A DNA stretch of 5,712 bases from Candidatus Krumholzibacteriia bacterium (GTDB lineage Bacteria; Krumholzibacteriota; Krumholzibacteriia; LZORAL124-64-63): NCBI GenBank assembly GCA_016744275.1, contig JADGEP010000091.1:1-5712 (forward strand), given 5' to 3'. The position numbers and the translations under genes are program-made. Under the pieces are notes generated by a model. The model saw only the letters and a list, made by a program, of their open reading frames with translations. It was not told where the DNA came from and made no database searches. Every line of letters starts with the position of its first letter. Position 1 is the stretch's first letter. Shown piece by piece: positions 1 through 5,712 of this stretch.

Positions 1-1
1 G

Positions 2-1030
2 GCCAACGTGGTTCGATGGGAGATGCGCACCCGCACCTTCCTCCGCACCAGTGAGTTCCTCTGGCAGGAGGGGCACACCGCCCACGCCACGTCAGAAGAG
101 GCCGTCCAGCGCACCGAACAGATGCTGGAGATCTACGCCCGCTTTGCAGAAGAGTACCTTGCCATGCCTGTGATCAAGGGACGCAAATCGGATTCAGAAC
201 GATTCCCCGGCGCCGTGGACACCCTCTGCATCGAGGCGATGATGCAGGACCGCAAGGCCCTGCAGGCGGCCACGAGCCATGACCTGGGTCAGAATTTTTC
301 CAAGGCCTTTGACGTGAAATTCCAGGATGCAGAGGGCAAGGTTGAGCATGTGTGGGCCACCAGTTGGGGCATGAGCACTCGTATCGTGGGCGCCTTGATC
401 ATGACTCACAGTGATGACGACGGGTTGGTCTTACCGCCCCGCATCGCCGGCACCAAGGCGGTCATCGTACCGATCTGGCGCAACGATGAAGAGATGGCTC
501 AGGTGCTGCCCGCCGCCGAAAAACTGGCGGCCGAATTGCGGCCGATCATTGGTGTGGTGCACGTGGACAAGCGCGATAATGTGCGTCCGGGTTGGAAGTA
601 CGGCGAATGGGAGCGCAAAGGGGTGCCGCTGCGGTTGGAAATAGGCCCGCGTGATCTGGCCGACGAGAAGGTCATGATGGCCGCCCGCCACGACCGCGCC
701 AAGAATGCCGTTGCATTCGCGGATGTGGCCACCGCGGTGCCTGCCGAGCTGGAACGCATCCAGCAGGATCTTTACCAGCGTGCGCTGGATCGCCGCACCG
801 AGGCCACCTGCAATGTCGACAGCTGGGACGACTTCCTGAAACTGTTCCGCGGCGAAGGCGGCTTTGCCCACGCCCATTGGTGCGGCGAAGGCGATTGCGA
901 AAAGACGATCCAGGAGAAGACCAAGGTCACGATCCGGAACATTCCCTTTCAGCGGGATGAAACGCCGGGCGAGTGTGTGCATTGCGGCAAGGCGAGCCTG
1001 GGGAGGGTCTTGTTCTCGCAGTCCTACTAG
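2..1030 (+). CDS. proS: Proline--tRNA ligase, archaeal/eukaryal-type, C-terminal part (5' end outside window)
   Basis: Class II aminoacyl-tRNA synthetase that charges tRNA(Pro) with proline in the cytoplasm. The frame is open to the left edge (first full codon at 2). The GTG at 8 is not the start, because it lies inside the conserved ANVVRWEMR stretch. The 342 visible residues hold the motif 2 region (FLRTSEFLWQEGHTAH, about residues 13-28), motif 3 (TSWGMSTRIVGALIM, from residue 120, with Arg127), the anticodon-binding domain (from about PPRIAGTKAVIVPIW), and a C-terminal domain with a probable zinc site made of Cys294, Cys299, Cys325 and Cys328 (CGEGDC and CVHC). That Cys-rich domain and the terminal Tyr342 mark the archaeal/eukaryal-type ProRS, also found in many bacteria, rather than the long E. 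coli type with an editing insertion. Members are usually about 480 residues, so roughly 140 N-terminal residues are missing. The TAG stop overlaps the stop of the convergent kinase gene. Identification is firm. Confidence 0.97.
   Translation, partial: ANVVRWEMRTRTFLRTSEFLWQEGHTAHATSEEAVQRTEQMLEIYARFAEEYLAMPVIKGRKSDSERFPGAVDTLCIEAMMQDRKALQAATSHDLGQNFSKAFDVKFQDAEGKVEHVWATSWGMSTRIVGALIMTHSDDDGLVLPPRIAGTKAVIVPIWRNDEEMAQVLPAAEKLAAELRPIIGVVHVDKRDNVRPGWKYGEWERKGVPLRLEIGPRDLADEKVMMAARHDRAKNAVAFADVATAVPAELERIQQDLYQRALDRRTEATCNVDSWDDFLKLFRGEGGFAHAHWCGEGDCEKTIQEKTKVTIRNIPFQRDETPGECVHCGKASLGRVLFSQSY
1027..1030. other. 4-bp convergent stop-codon overlap (CTAG)
   Basis: The self-complementary tetranucleotide CTAG supplies the TAG of proS (1028-1030, + strand) and the TAG of the kinase gene (1029-1027, - strand). 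The genes meet tail-to-tail without a spacer. I see no GC-rich stem followed by a T-tract on either strand near the junction, so transcription from each side probably runs into the other gene or stops by a factor-dependent route. Confidence 0.93.
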
Positions 1031-4000
1031 AGAACTGCACTTGGCTCGGAGGCCAGTGATCCGGTCGCGGAAACTTCGCTGAGCAACTCGTCCAGTTTGG
1101 TGGGGTTGATCGGTTTGGAAACGTAGCGGTCTATGCCCGCTGCCAGGCATTTTTGCTGGACCCCGTCGCAGACATCGGCCGTGAGTGCAACGATTGGCAC
1201 TCGCGGCCGTTTTTTGTCGCGCGGTTCGATTTGCCGGATGACTTCGGTGGCTTCCAGGCCGCCCATGACAGGCATTTGGAGATCGAGCAGTAGAATGTCG
1301 AAGGCGTCTTTACGGAAGGCGTCAATGGCTTCCTGTCCGTTTTCGACAATCAAAACTTCATGACCCGCCCGTTCGACAAACCGTTGGATGACGATCTGAT
1401 TGACCCGATTGTCTTCGGCCGCGAGAATGCGCAATACTTTCTGCGCCGCTGCGGTGTCGTCGCGCTGAGTCTGACGGATGGGTTCTTCGACGACCAATGC
1501 TTGGGCAACGACAAAGGGCGCGGTGAAATGGAATTCGCTGCCCTGGCCGAGGGCGCTTTCGACACTGAGAGTGCCGCCCATCATGTCGACCAACTGGCTG
1601 GAAATCGAGAGGCCCAGGCCGGTGCCCCCGAACTTGCGGGTGGTGGTATTGTCGGCCTGCGAAAAAGCGTTAAAAATCACTTTTTGCTGTTCCGGGGAAA
1701 CACCCGTGCCGGTATCGCTGACAGCGAAGCGCAAGGCCATGCCCCGGGCGGTTTCACCGGCGGTCGAAATCTTCAGGACAACCTGGCCTTCGGCGGTAAA
1801 CTTGATGGCGTTGCCAATCAGATTGGTCAGCACCTGCCGAATGCGCAACGGGTCAATCATGATGCGCTGCGGCACGTCGTCGTGGATTTCGCTGAACAGG
1901 TCCAGGGACTTGTTCTCCGCCTGAAACCCGAGAATCCGGATGATTTCAGCGATCAGTGGCCTGATTTCCACGGCCAACAATTCCAGATCCAGGCGGCCGG
2001 CATCAATCTTCGAAAAGTCGAGAATGTCGTTGATCAGATCCAGCAGTGAAGCCGCCGCATTGGTGGCGGTGGTGACGTAGAGTTGTTGGTCCTGATCCAG
2101 CGACGTGTCTTCGATCAGGTGCATCATGCCGATGAACCCATTCATCGGGGTGCGGATTTCATGGCTCATGTTGGCAAGAAATTCACCGCGGGTGCGGTTG
2201 GCCACCACGGCGTCTTCTTTGGCCTGGGTCAATTCGATGGTGCGCTCGGTAATGAGGCTTTCCAATTCCCGGGCCTGGGCGTTCAGCCAACTCACGCGCC
2301 AGCGATAGACGCCACGTCCGATGAGGAATGCCGCCAAGGCGGCGACGATTTTAAACCACAAGGTTTCATAGTACCGGCGGGGCATGCGGAAACCGAATTG
2401 GGCGGGCTCGCCGGTGAATTGGCCGCTTTCGGAACTGGCTTGCACCTCGAAGGTGTAGTCGCCCGAGGCGATGTTCGTGTAGTACGCGTCGCGGCGGGAT
2501 CCGGCCTGGACCCACTCGCGGTCGTATCCGATCAGTCGGTAGCGGTAGATGGTTTGTTTGGGCGACAAAAAGTTGGGCGCCGCGAAGTGAAATTCCATGT
2601 CGCCGCCACCGGCGCTGGCGACATGGGCAGCTTCGGGCCGGGCGTGCTTGCCCTTGATGGCGATCGATTCGATGATCACCGGCGGAGCCGTTTCATTGGG
2701 CACCGCGACCGTTGGGTCGATGGAAGCGACGCCATCGATGGTTGAATACCACAGGCGCCCCTGGGCCGAGCGGAACCCTGCGGGTGTCCAGCCGCCATTG
2801 CATTCACGCGATTTCATGCCCTCTGAGCGTCCGAAGCGCCGGTAGGGAATCTTGTCGAGCCGTCCCGCTTCGTAGTCGTCGATGTCGGCCAATGAGATAT
2901 TGAATACGCCGCGGTTGCATGAAATCCAAAGACGCTTGTTCGCGTCCTCCAGAATCTGGAAAGCCAAGCGGTCGTACAGCCCGTCCTGAACGCTGAAGGA
3001 TTTGAATACTCCGTCTCTGAGCCGCACCAGGCCATCGCCCGTGGTGCCAAACCAAATTGAACCGGCCGAGTCGCGGAACATCGTCAACACTGTCGATTGG
3101 GGCGCTTTGTCGGGACCGGGTTGTTGAGCACCGGTTTCGATGTCGATCAGGACGGGCCCATTGCTGCTGCCGACCCACAGGGTACCGTCCGGGTTTTCGA
3201 TGAACCCACCCTTGAAGGTGTTGCTGGGAAGGCCGTCCCTGGTGGAGAGCGCTGCCAGTGCGCCGTCCGCAAAATAGAGCAGCCCGGTATTGACCGTCGC
3301 CACCCAGATGGTGCCCCGACGGTCTTCGTGGATGGCGCGGCTTTCCATGGGCAAATCGATGACCAGGGTATAGCTGTTGTTTGCTGTCGTGGGGTCGACC
3401 AGACAGACACCTTTGTCGGTGCCCACCAACAGAGTGCCGTCTTTTCTGGGGTGCAAAGCACCAATGACATTGCCGGGCAGGCCATCGTCAGTAGTCAGCA
3501 GGGAGACCTCACCGTCCCGAATTCGATTCAAGCCGTAGTTGTTCGAGCCCAGCCAGATGCTGCCATCGGGCGTGCCACAGACCGCGCGCACGTTGGGATG
3601 GGAGAGGCCTTCGGCCGTGGAATAGGTGACGATCGAGCCGCTGCGGATGCGGTGCAGGCCGAAGGCAAAAGTGCCGGCCCAAAGGCTGCCATCGCGATCG
3701 ATATACAGGCTGCGGATGGTGCTGTTGTCGAGGCGACTGCCGTTGCGCAACAGGGAAACCTGATCGTTGTGCCAGCGGCCAACTCCTTCGCCGTCGGTGC
3801 CAAACCAAAGGCTTCCGTCGGGCCCTCCGACGAGGTTGGTAACCGAGCCAGGCAGGCCGTCGGCGGCCCCGATGACAGGCTCAAAGGTGTCGCCCTGAAG
3901 CTGCCCGATAGTTGCCGAATTGGCCAACCAGACGCGTCCATCGGGCCCTACTGAAACGGTGGTCAATGGTTGATCAACCAATTCCGGTGCCAGGCCAAAA

Positions 4001-4686
4001 GAGGTCAGTATTGAACCGTCGATCAAATAGGCGGCCCTTGCGGTGGCGACCCAGAGTTTTCCGGATGGGTCCGCCTCGATCCCGGTGATGATCGCCTGGG
4101 GCGGCAATTCAAAACCCGTGGGGACACAGAGCCCATCTCGTGTGCGGACCAGCTGACTGTTGCTATTGAGCCACACGTCGCCATCACTGGTGATGGCCAA
4201 GTCGAGGATGCGGGTTTCGGGCACACCGGATTCAATGCCGAAGAATTGGAATTCTCCATGGCGATGGCGAACCAGACCATTCCAGGTGCCCAGCCAGAGG
4301 TCACCATTGGGAGCGGTGACCATGGCGTCGATCATCTGCTTCTCCAGGGGCGGGCTGCTGCTCTGGTCGTAGATGTGAAACTCCAGGCCGTCGAAGCGCA
4401 ACAACCCTTCCTGGGTGCCCGCCCAAAGGTAGCCGTCGGGAGTTTGGGTTACGGCGGACACCAAGTCCTGGGGCAGGCCATCTCGGGACGACCAATTGTC
4501 GTGTATGTATTGGCTGAGGGCCCGTTGGGGCTCTTGGGTGAAACTGGTCGAATTCTGGAGTGAGGCCGGGGCAATCGTGGGCCACAGAAGAATCGAGGCG
4601 AGTAGGCAGAAAGCGGCCCAACTTGGGAGATGAGTGACTTTTAGGCGAGGGCCGCGATGCATTTTTCGCACAACCTTTACTGGCAT
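1027..4686 (-). CDS. Hybrid sensor histidine kinase: two Reg_prop propellers, Y_Y_Y, TM, HisKA, HATPase_c, receiver
   Basis: Membrane-bound hybrid two-component kinase, 1219 residues. Order: N-terminal signal or anchor (hydrophobic about 22-38, possible cleavage after APA); 14 propeller repeats (about 60-665); Y_Y_Y domain (about 695-757, Trp725 in DREWVQAG); transmembrane helix (about 776-795); a linker helix that looks coiled-coil; HisKA with phospho-acceptor His842 (MSHEIRTPMN); HATPase_c with N box Asn959, G1 Asp991 (DTGTGV) and G2 GGTGLGL (1020-1026); C-terminal receiver (about 1084-1206) with Glu1091/Asp1092, phospho-acceptor Asp1135 (LLLDLQMPVMGG), Thr1169 and Lys1191. All catalytic residues are present, so it should be active. 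The propellers probably sit in the periplasm and sense an unknown ligand. There is no C-terminal AraC-type HTH, unlike Bacteroides HTCS regulators, so signal must leave through a separate phosphotransfer protein or regulator. An in-frame TAA at 4698-4696 limits the start to 4686 or later; Met9 at 4662 is an alternative. Confidence 0.95.
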   Translation of the reverse strand: MPVKVVRKMHRGPRLKVTHLPSWAAFCLLASILLWPTIAPASLQNSTSFTQEPQRALSQYIHDNWSSRDGLPQDLVSAVTQTPDGYLWAGTQEGLLRFDGLEFHIYDQSSSPPLEKQMIDAMVTAPNGDLWLGTWNGLVRHRHGEFQFFGIESGVPETRILDLAITSDGDVWLNSNSQLVRTRDGLCVPTGFELPPQAIITGIEADPSGKLWVATARAAYLIDGSILTSFGLAPELVDQPLTTVSVGPDGRVWLANSATIGQLQGDTFEPVIGAADGLPGSVTNLVGGPDGSLWFGTDGEGVGRWHNDQVSLLRNGSRLDNSTIRSLYIDRDGSLWAGTFAFGLHRIRSGSIVTYSTAEGLSHPNVRAVCGTPDGSIWLGSNNYGLNRIRDGEVSLLTTDDGLPGNVIGALHPRKDGTLLVGTDKGVCLVDPTTANNSYTLVIDLPMESRAIHEDRRGTIWVATVNTGLLYFADGALAALSTRDGLPSNTFKGGFIENPDGTLWVGSSNGPVLIDIETGAQQPGPDKAPQSTVLTMFRDSAGSIWFGTTGDGLVRLRDGVFKSFSVQDGLYDRLAFQILEDANKRLWISCNRGVFNISLADIDDYEAGRLDKIPYRRFGRSEGMKSRECNGGWTPAGFRSAQGRLWYSTIDGVASIDPTVAVPNETAPPVIIESIAIKGKHARPEAAHVASAGGGDMEFHFAAPNFLSPKQTIYRYRLIGYDREWVQAGSRRDAYYTNIASGDYTFEVQASSESGQFTGEPAQFGFRMPRRYYETLWFKIVAALAAFLIGRGVYRWRVSWLNAQARELESLITERTIELTQAKEDAVVANRTRGEFLANMSHEIRTPMNGFIGMMHLIEDTSLDQDQQLYVTTATNAAASLLDLINDILDFSKIDAGRLDLELLAVEIRPLIAEIIRILGFQAENKSLDLFSEIHDDVPQRIMIDPLRIRQVLTNLIGNAIKFTAEGQVVLKISTAGETARGMALRFAVSDTGTGVSPEQQKVIFNAFSQADNTTTRKFGGTGLGLSISSQLVDMMGGTLSVESALGQGSEFHFTAPFVVAQALVVEEPIRQTQRDDTAAAQKVLRILAAEDNRVNQIVIQRFVERAGHEVLIVENGQEAIDAFRKDAFDILLLDLQMPVMGGLEATEVIRQIEPRDKKRPRVPIVALTADVCDGVQQKCLAAGIDRYVSKPINPTKLDELLSEVSATGSLASEPSAVL
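2692..4509 (-). repeat. Fourteen Reg_prop beta-propeller repeats within the sensor kinase
   Basis: Protein-level tandem repeat with consensus GxLWxGTxxGLxRxxDG, often followed by DGLPxN. The conserved Trp falls at residues 88, 131, 172, 212, 253, 294, 336, 378, 461, 504, 545, 587 and 646; the ninth repeat has Leu at 420 instead. Spacing is 40-43 residues except the last step (59), which contains an insertion around YRRFGRSEGMKSRECNGG. Fourteen repeats fit two seven-bladed propellers, the usual sensor layout in this family. The repeats have diverged at the DNA level, so recent tandem duplication is unlikely. Confidence 0.88.
4674..4678 (-). promoter_or_regulatory. Possible Shine-Dalgarno for an alternative kinase start (Met9, 4662)
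   Basis: Read on the - strand this is AAAGG, 11 nt before the ATG at 4662-4660. The upstream ATG at 4686 has no purine-rich motif in front of it (the preceding bases read ATCCCTGTGC). Starting at Met9 gives a more typical signal peptide: a short basic n-region (HRGPRLK), a hydrophobic core and an APA cleavage site. The 11-nt spacing is longer than ideal, so this only weakly favours Met9. Confidence 0.35.
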
Positions 4687-4761
4687 GCACAGGGATTACG
4701 TATGTATTGGTGATCGGGCGCTCAGGCCAGGTTATTAGATATATTTTTTCAATTGGGCCCG

Positions 4762-4798
4762 GGTTTTGACGTGGGCGCACATTTTTGCTCCCAAAACC
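4762..4798. promoter_or_regulatory. Nested inverted repeat, possible operator
   Basis: The inner dyad is TGGGCGCA (4772-4779), a 6-nt spacer, then TGCTCCCA (4786-4793), symmetric except for one position. An outer pair, GGTTTTG (4762-4768) and CAAAACC (4792-4798), flanks it; its right arm overlaps the inner dyad by two bases, so the two could not form fully at once as stems. It lies 76 bp upstream of the kinase ATG and over 150 bp upstream of pdxS. It could be a regulator site for either gene, or chance in GC-rich DNA. No known operator is recognised. Confidence 0.35.
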
Positions 4799-4859
4799 GC
4801 ATTTTCACGGGAATGGCGGGATTTCAGGGCTTAGCGCACTTTCGCCCGGGGCCATCAGC

Positions 4860-4865
4860 TATTAT
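4860..4865 (+). promoter_or_regulatory. Candidate -10 box for pdxS
   Basis: TATTAT differs from the sigma-70 -10 consensus at one position and stands out in otherwise GC-rich sequence. The hexamer 17 bp upstream (CACTTT, 4837-4842) is a poor -35. If used, transcription would start near 4872 and leave a leader of about 85 nt before pdxS. Consensus rules may not hold in this organism, so the call is tentative. Confidence 0.28.
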
Positions 4866-4941
4866 CATTTGGCCAACGAAACCTGTGCAGGTCCAGAGCC
4901 CACCAGCGGCCCTGGGGCCTGATTGAGCGCGGTCATATAAG

Positions 4942-4947
4942 AAGGAG
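4942..4947 (+). promoter_or_regulatory. Shine-Dalgarno of pdxS
   Basis: AAGGAG lies 8 nt before the ATG at 4956 and matches the 16S rRNA anti-SD core well. The in-frame TAA at 4938-4940 just before it rules out any start further upstream and fixes the pdxS start. Confidence 0.9.
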
Positions 4948-4955
4948 ACGCAGTC

Positions 4956-5712
4956 ATGGACACTCCCTGGGGCAACACGGAAAGCCAGGAACAGTATCGC
5001 CACAAGGTCGGACTGGCCGAAATGCTCAAGGGCGGCGTCATCATGGACGTCACCAACGACGAGCAAGCAAAGATTGCCGAAGAGGCTGGCGCGGTGGCTG
5101 TCATGGCCCTCGAACGCATCCCTTCGGACATCCGGAAAATGGGCGGCATTGCCCGCATGTCCGGCCCGGGCATGATCCAGGCCATCAAGGACGCTGTCTC
5201 GATTCCGGTCATGGCCAAGGTCCGCATCGGCCACTTTGCCGAGGCCCAGATTCTGCAAGCCCTCGGTGTCGATTTCATTGACGAGTCTGAAGTGTTGACG
5301 CCGGCGGACAACAAGAACCACGTCCACAAGCACGACTTCAAGGTGCCCTTCGTTTGTGGTTGCCGCAATCTGGGCGAGGCCCTGCGCCGCATCGGTGAAG
5401 GCGCGGCCATGATGCGCACCAAGGGCGAAGCCGGCAGCGGCGACATCGTCGAAGCGGTCACGCATATGCGCGAACTGAACGAAGGCATCCGCCGCTTGCA
5501 GGGCATGCGCATGGACGAGCTGATGGCTGAGGCGAAAAACCTGGGCGCCCCGTATCACTTGGTATTGCAGACAGCCGAGCTGGGCAAGCTGCCGGTGCCC
5601 AACTTTGCCGCCGGTGGCATCGCCACCCCGGCCGACGCCGCTTTGATGATGCAACTGGGTGCCGAGACCGTTTTTGTCGGCAGTGGCATCTTTGCCAGCG
5701 ATGACCCTGCGC
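4956..5712 (+). CDS. pdxS: Pyridoxal 5'-phosphate synthase lyase subunit PdxS (3' end outside window)
   Basis: Synthase subunit of the DXP-independent PLP pathway. It joins ribose 5-phosphate, glyceraldehyde 3-phosphate and ammonia to make PLP; the ammonia comes from the glutaminase PdxT, and the family assembles as a dodecamer in the cytoplasm. The frame is open from ATG 4956 to the right edge: 252 complete codons of the usual 290-300, so about 40-50 residues are missing. The (beta/alpha)8 barrel signatures are clear. Counterparts of the B. subtilis catalytic residues are present at a constant +7 offset: Asp31 (IMDVTND, for Asp24), Lys88 (PVMAKVRIGH, for Lys81) and Lys156 (MMRTKGEAGSG, for Lys149). 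The phosphate-binding loops AAGGIATPADA and FVGSGIF are also present. The short N-terminal extension explains the offset. It is transcribed away from the kinase. pdxT often follows pdxS but would lie beyond the window. Identification is firm. Confidence 0.97.
   Translation, partial: MDTPWGNTESQEQYRHKVGLAEMLKGGVIMDVTNDEQAKIAEEAGAVAVMALERIPSDIRKMGGIARMSGPGMIQAIKDAVSIPVMAKVRIGHFAEAQILQALGVDFIDESEVLTPADNKNHVHKHDFKVPFVCGCRNLGEALRRIGEGAAMMRTKGEAGSGDIVEAVTHMRELNEGIRRLQGMRMDELMAEAKNLGAPYHLVLQTAELGKLPVPNFAAGGIATPADAALMMQLGAETVFVGSGIFASDDPA

Larger units (their letters stand above)
4687..4955. other. Divergent intergenic region between the sensor kinase and pdxS
   Basis: This 269-bp region is the only noncoding stretch in the window and should contain both divergent promoters. 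The kinase-proximal part has an AT-rich patch (about 4732-4755) in which the - strand reads TCTAAT at 4739-4734, a possible -10 box five of six matches to consensus but without a convincing -35. The centre has an imperfect dyad (4772-4793) inside a wider 7-bp inverted repeat. The pdxS-proximal part is GC-rich with short stems: ACCTG-TG-CAGGT at 4881-4892 and GGCCC-TG-GGGCC at 4908-4919. I see no small ORF with a ribosome binding site, no tRNA and no recognisable riboswitch. Confidence 0.8.

Noticed and set aside
1031..1100. Intrinsic terminator after proS inside the kinase 3' end
   Set aside because: Only a 4-bp stem (TGGC/GCCA around 1042-1055) with no following T-run.
431..1150. - strand open frame (239 codons) opposite proS
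   Set aside because: It is antisense to firmly identified ProRS and overlaps the kinase 3' end in another frame. It has no start signal or domain.
3097..3954. Long + strand open frame (285 codons) opposite the propeller region, with others at 1360-2049 and 2083-2745
   Set aside because: They lie fully antisense to a gene with unambiguous domains. They show no recognisable fold or ribosome binding site, and are explained by codon bias in GC-rich DNA reading through on the opposite strand.
4503..4710. Exact 11-bp direct repeat GTATGTATTGG at 4503-4513 and 4700-4710
   Set aside because: The first copy encodes conserved kinase residues (QYIH). A few exact 11-mers are expected by chance in a window this size.
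4301..4780. - strand open frame spanning the kinase start and the intergenic AT-rich patch
   Set aside because: It overlaps the kinase N-terminal coding region in another frame; its translation is Pro/Arg-rich and unlike any family I know.
4936..4941. TATAAG as a -10 box for pdxS
   Set aside because: It abuts the Shine-Dalgarno. A start about 7 nt downstream would remove or truncate the ribosome binding site.
4872..4955. Riboswitch or attenuator in the pdxS leader
   Set aside because: Only two short stems with 2-nt loops are visible (4881-4892, 4908-4919). There is no terminator T-tract, leader peptide or known aptamer core.
4824..5654. Long - strand open frame (276 codons) opposite pdxS
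   Set aside because: It is antisense to the strongly conserved PdxS reading frame. Its translation is His- and Ala-rich with no familiar motif.

Overview
The window is a 5.7 kb piece of a G+C-rich bacterial chromosome, almost entirely coding. It holds three genes: the 3' end of an archaeal/eukaryal-type prolyl-tRNA synthetase gene (proS, + strand, cut by the left edge), a complete 1219-codon gene for a membrane-bound hybrid sensor histidine kinase (- strand), and most of the gene for the PdxS subunit of pyridoxal 5'-phosphate (PLP) synthase (+ strand, cut by the right edge). The organism is probably Gram-negative: the kinase has an N-terminal export signal, a large predicted periplasmic sensor and one clear transmembrane segment. 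Kinases with Reg_prop propellers and a Y_Y_Y domain are common in Bacteroidota, Acidobacteriota, Planctomycetota/Verrucomicrobiota and some Proteobacteria. The high G+C content argues against typical Bacteroidota, but the phylum cannot be settled from this sequence.

Layout. Positions 2-1030 encode the last 342 residues of ProRS. The gene ends tail-to-tail on the kinase gene: both stop codons share the palindrome CTAG at 1027-1030, and no terminator lies between them. The kinase runs leftward from 4686. Positions 4687-4955 (269 bp) are the only intergenic region and should carry the divergent promoters of the kinase and pdxS. It holds an AT-rich patch near the kinase, an imperfect inverted repeat at 4772-4793 and a good Shine-Dalgarno just before pdxS. 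pdxS starts at 4956 and is still open at 5712.

Function. ProRS (translation) and PdxS (de novo PLP synthesis) are cytoplasmic housekeeping enzymes. The kinase is the accessory element: 14 propeller repeats (two predicted seven-bladed propellers), a Y_Y_Y domain, a transmembrane helix, HisKA, HATPase_c and a C-terminal receiver. It has no DNA-binding domain, so it must pass its phosphoryl group to a separate phosphotransfer protein and/or response regulator not seen here. Nothing in the sequence shows a functional link between the kinase and its neighbours; sharing a divergent intergenic region with pdxS is the only hint. I found no mobile element, CRISPR array, RNA gene or clearly new system.
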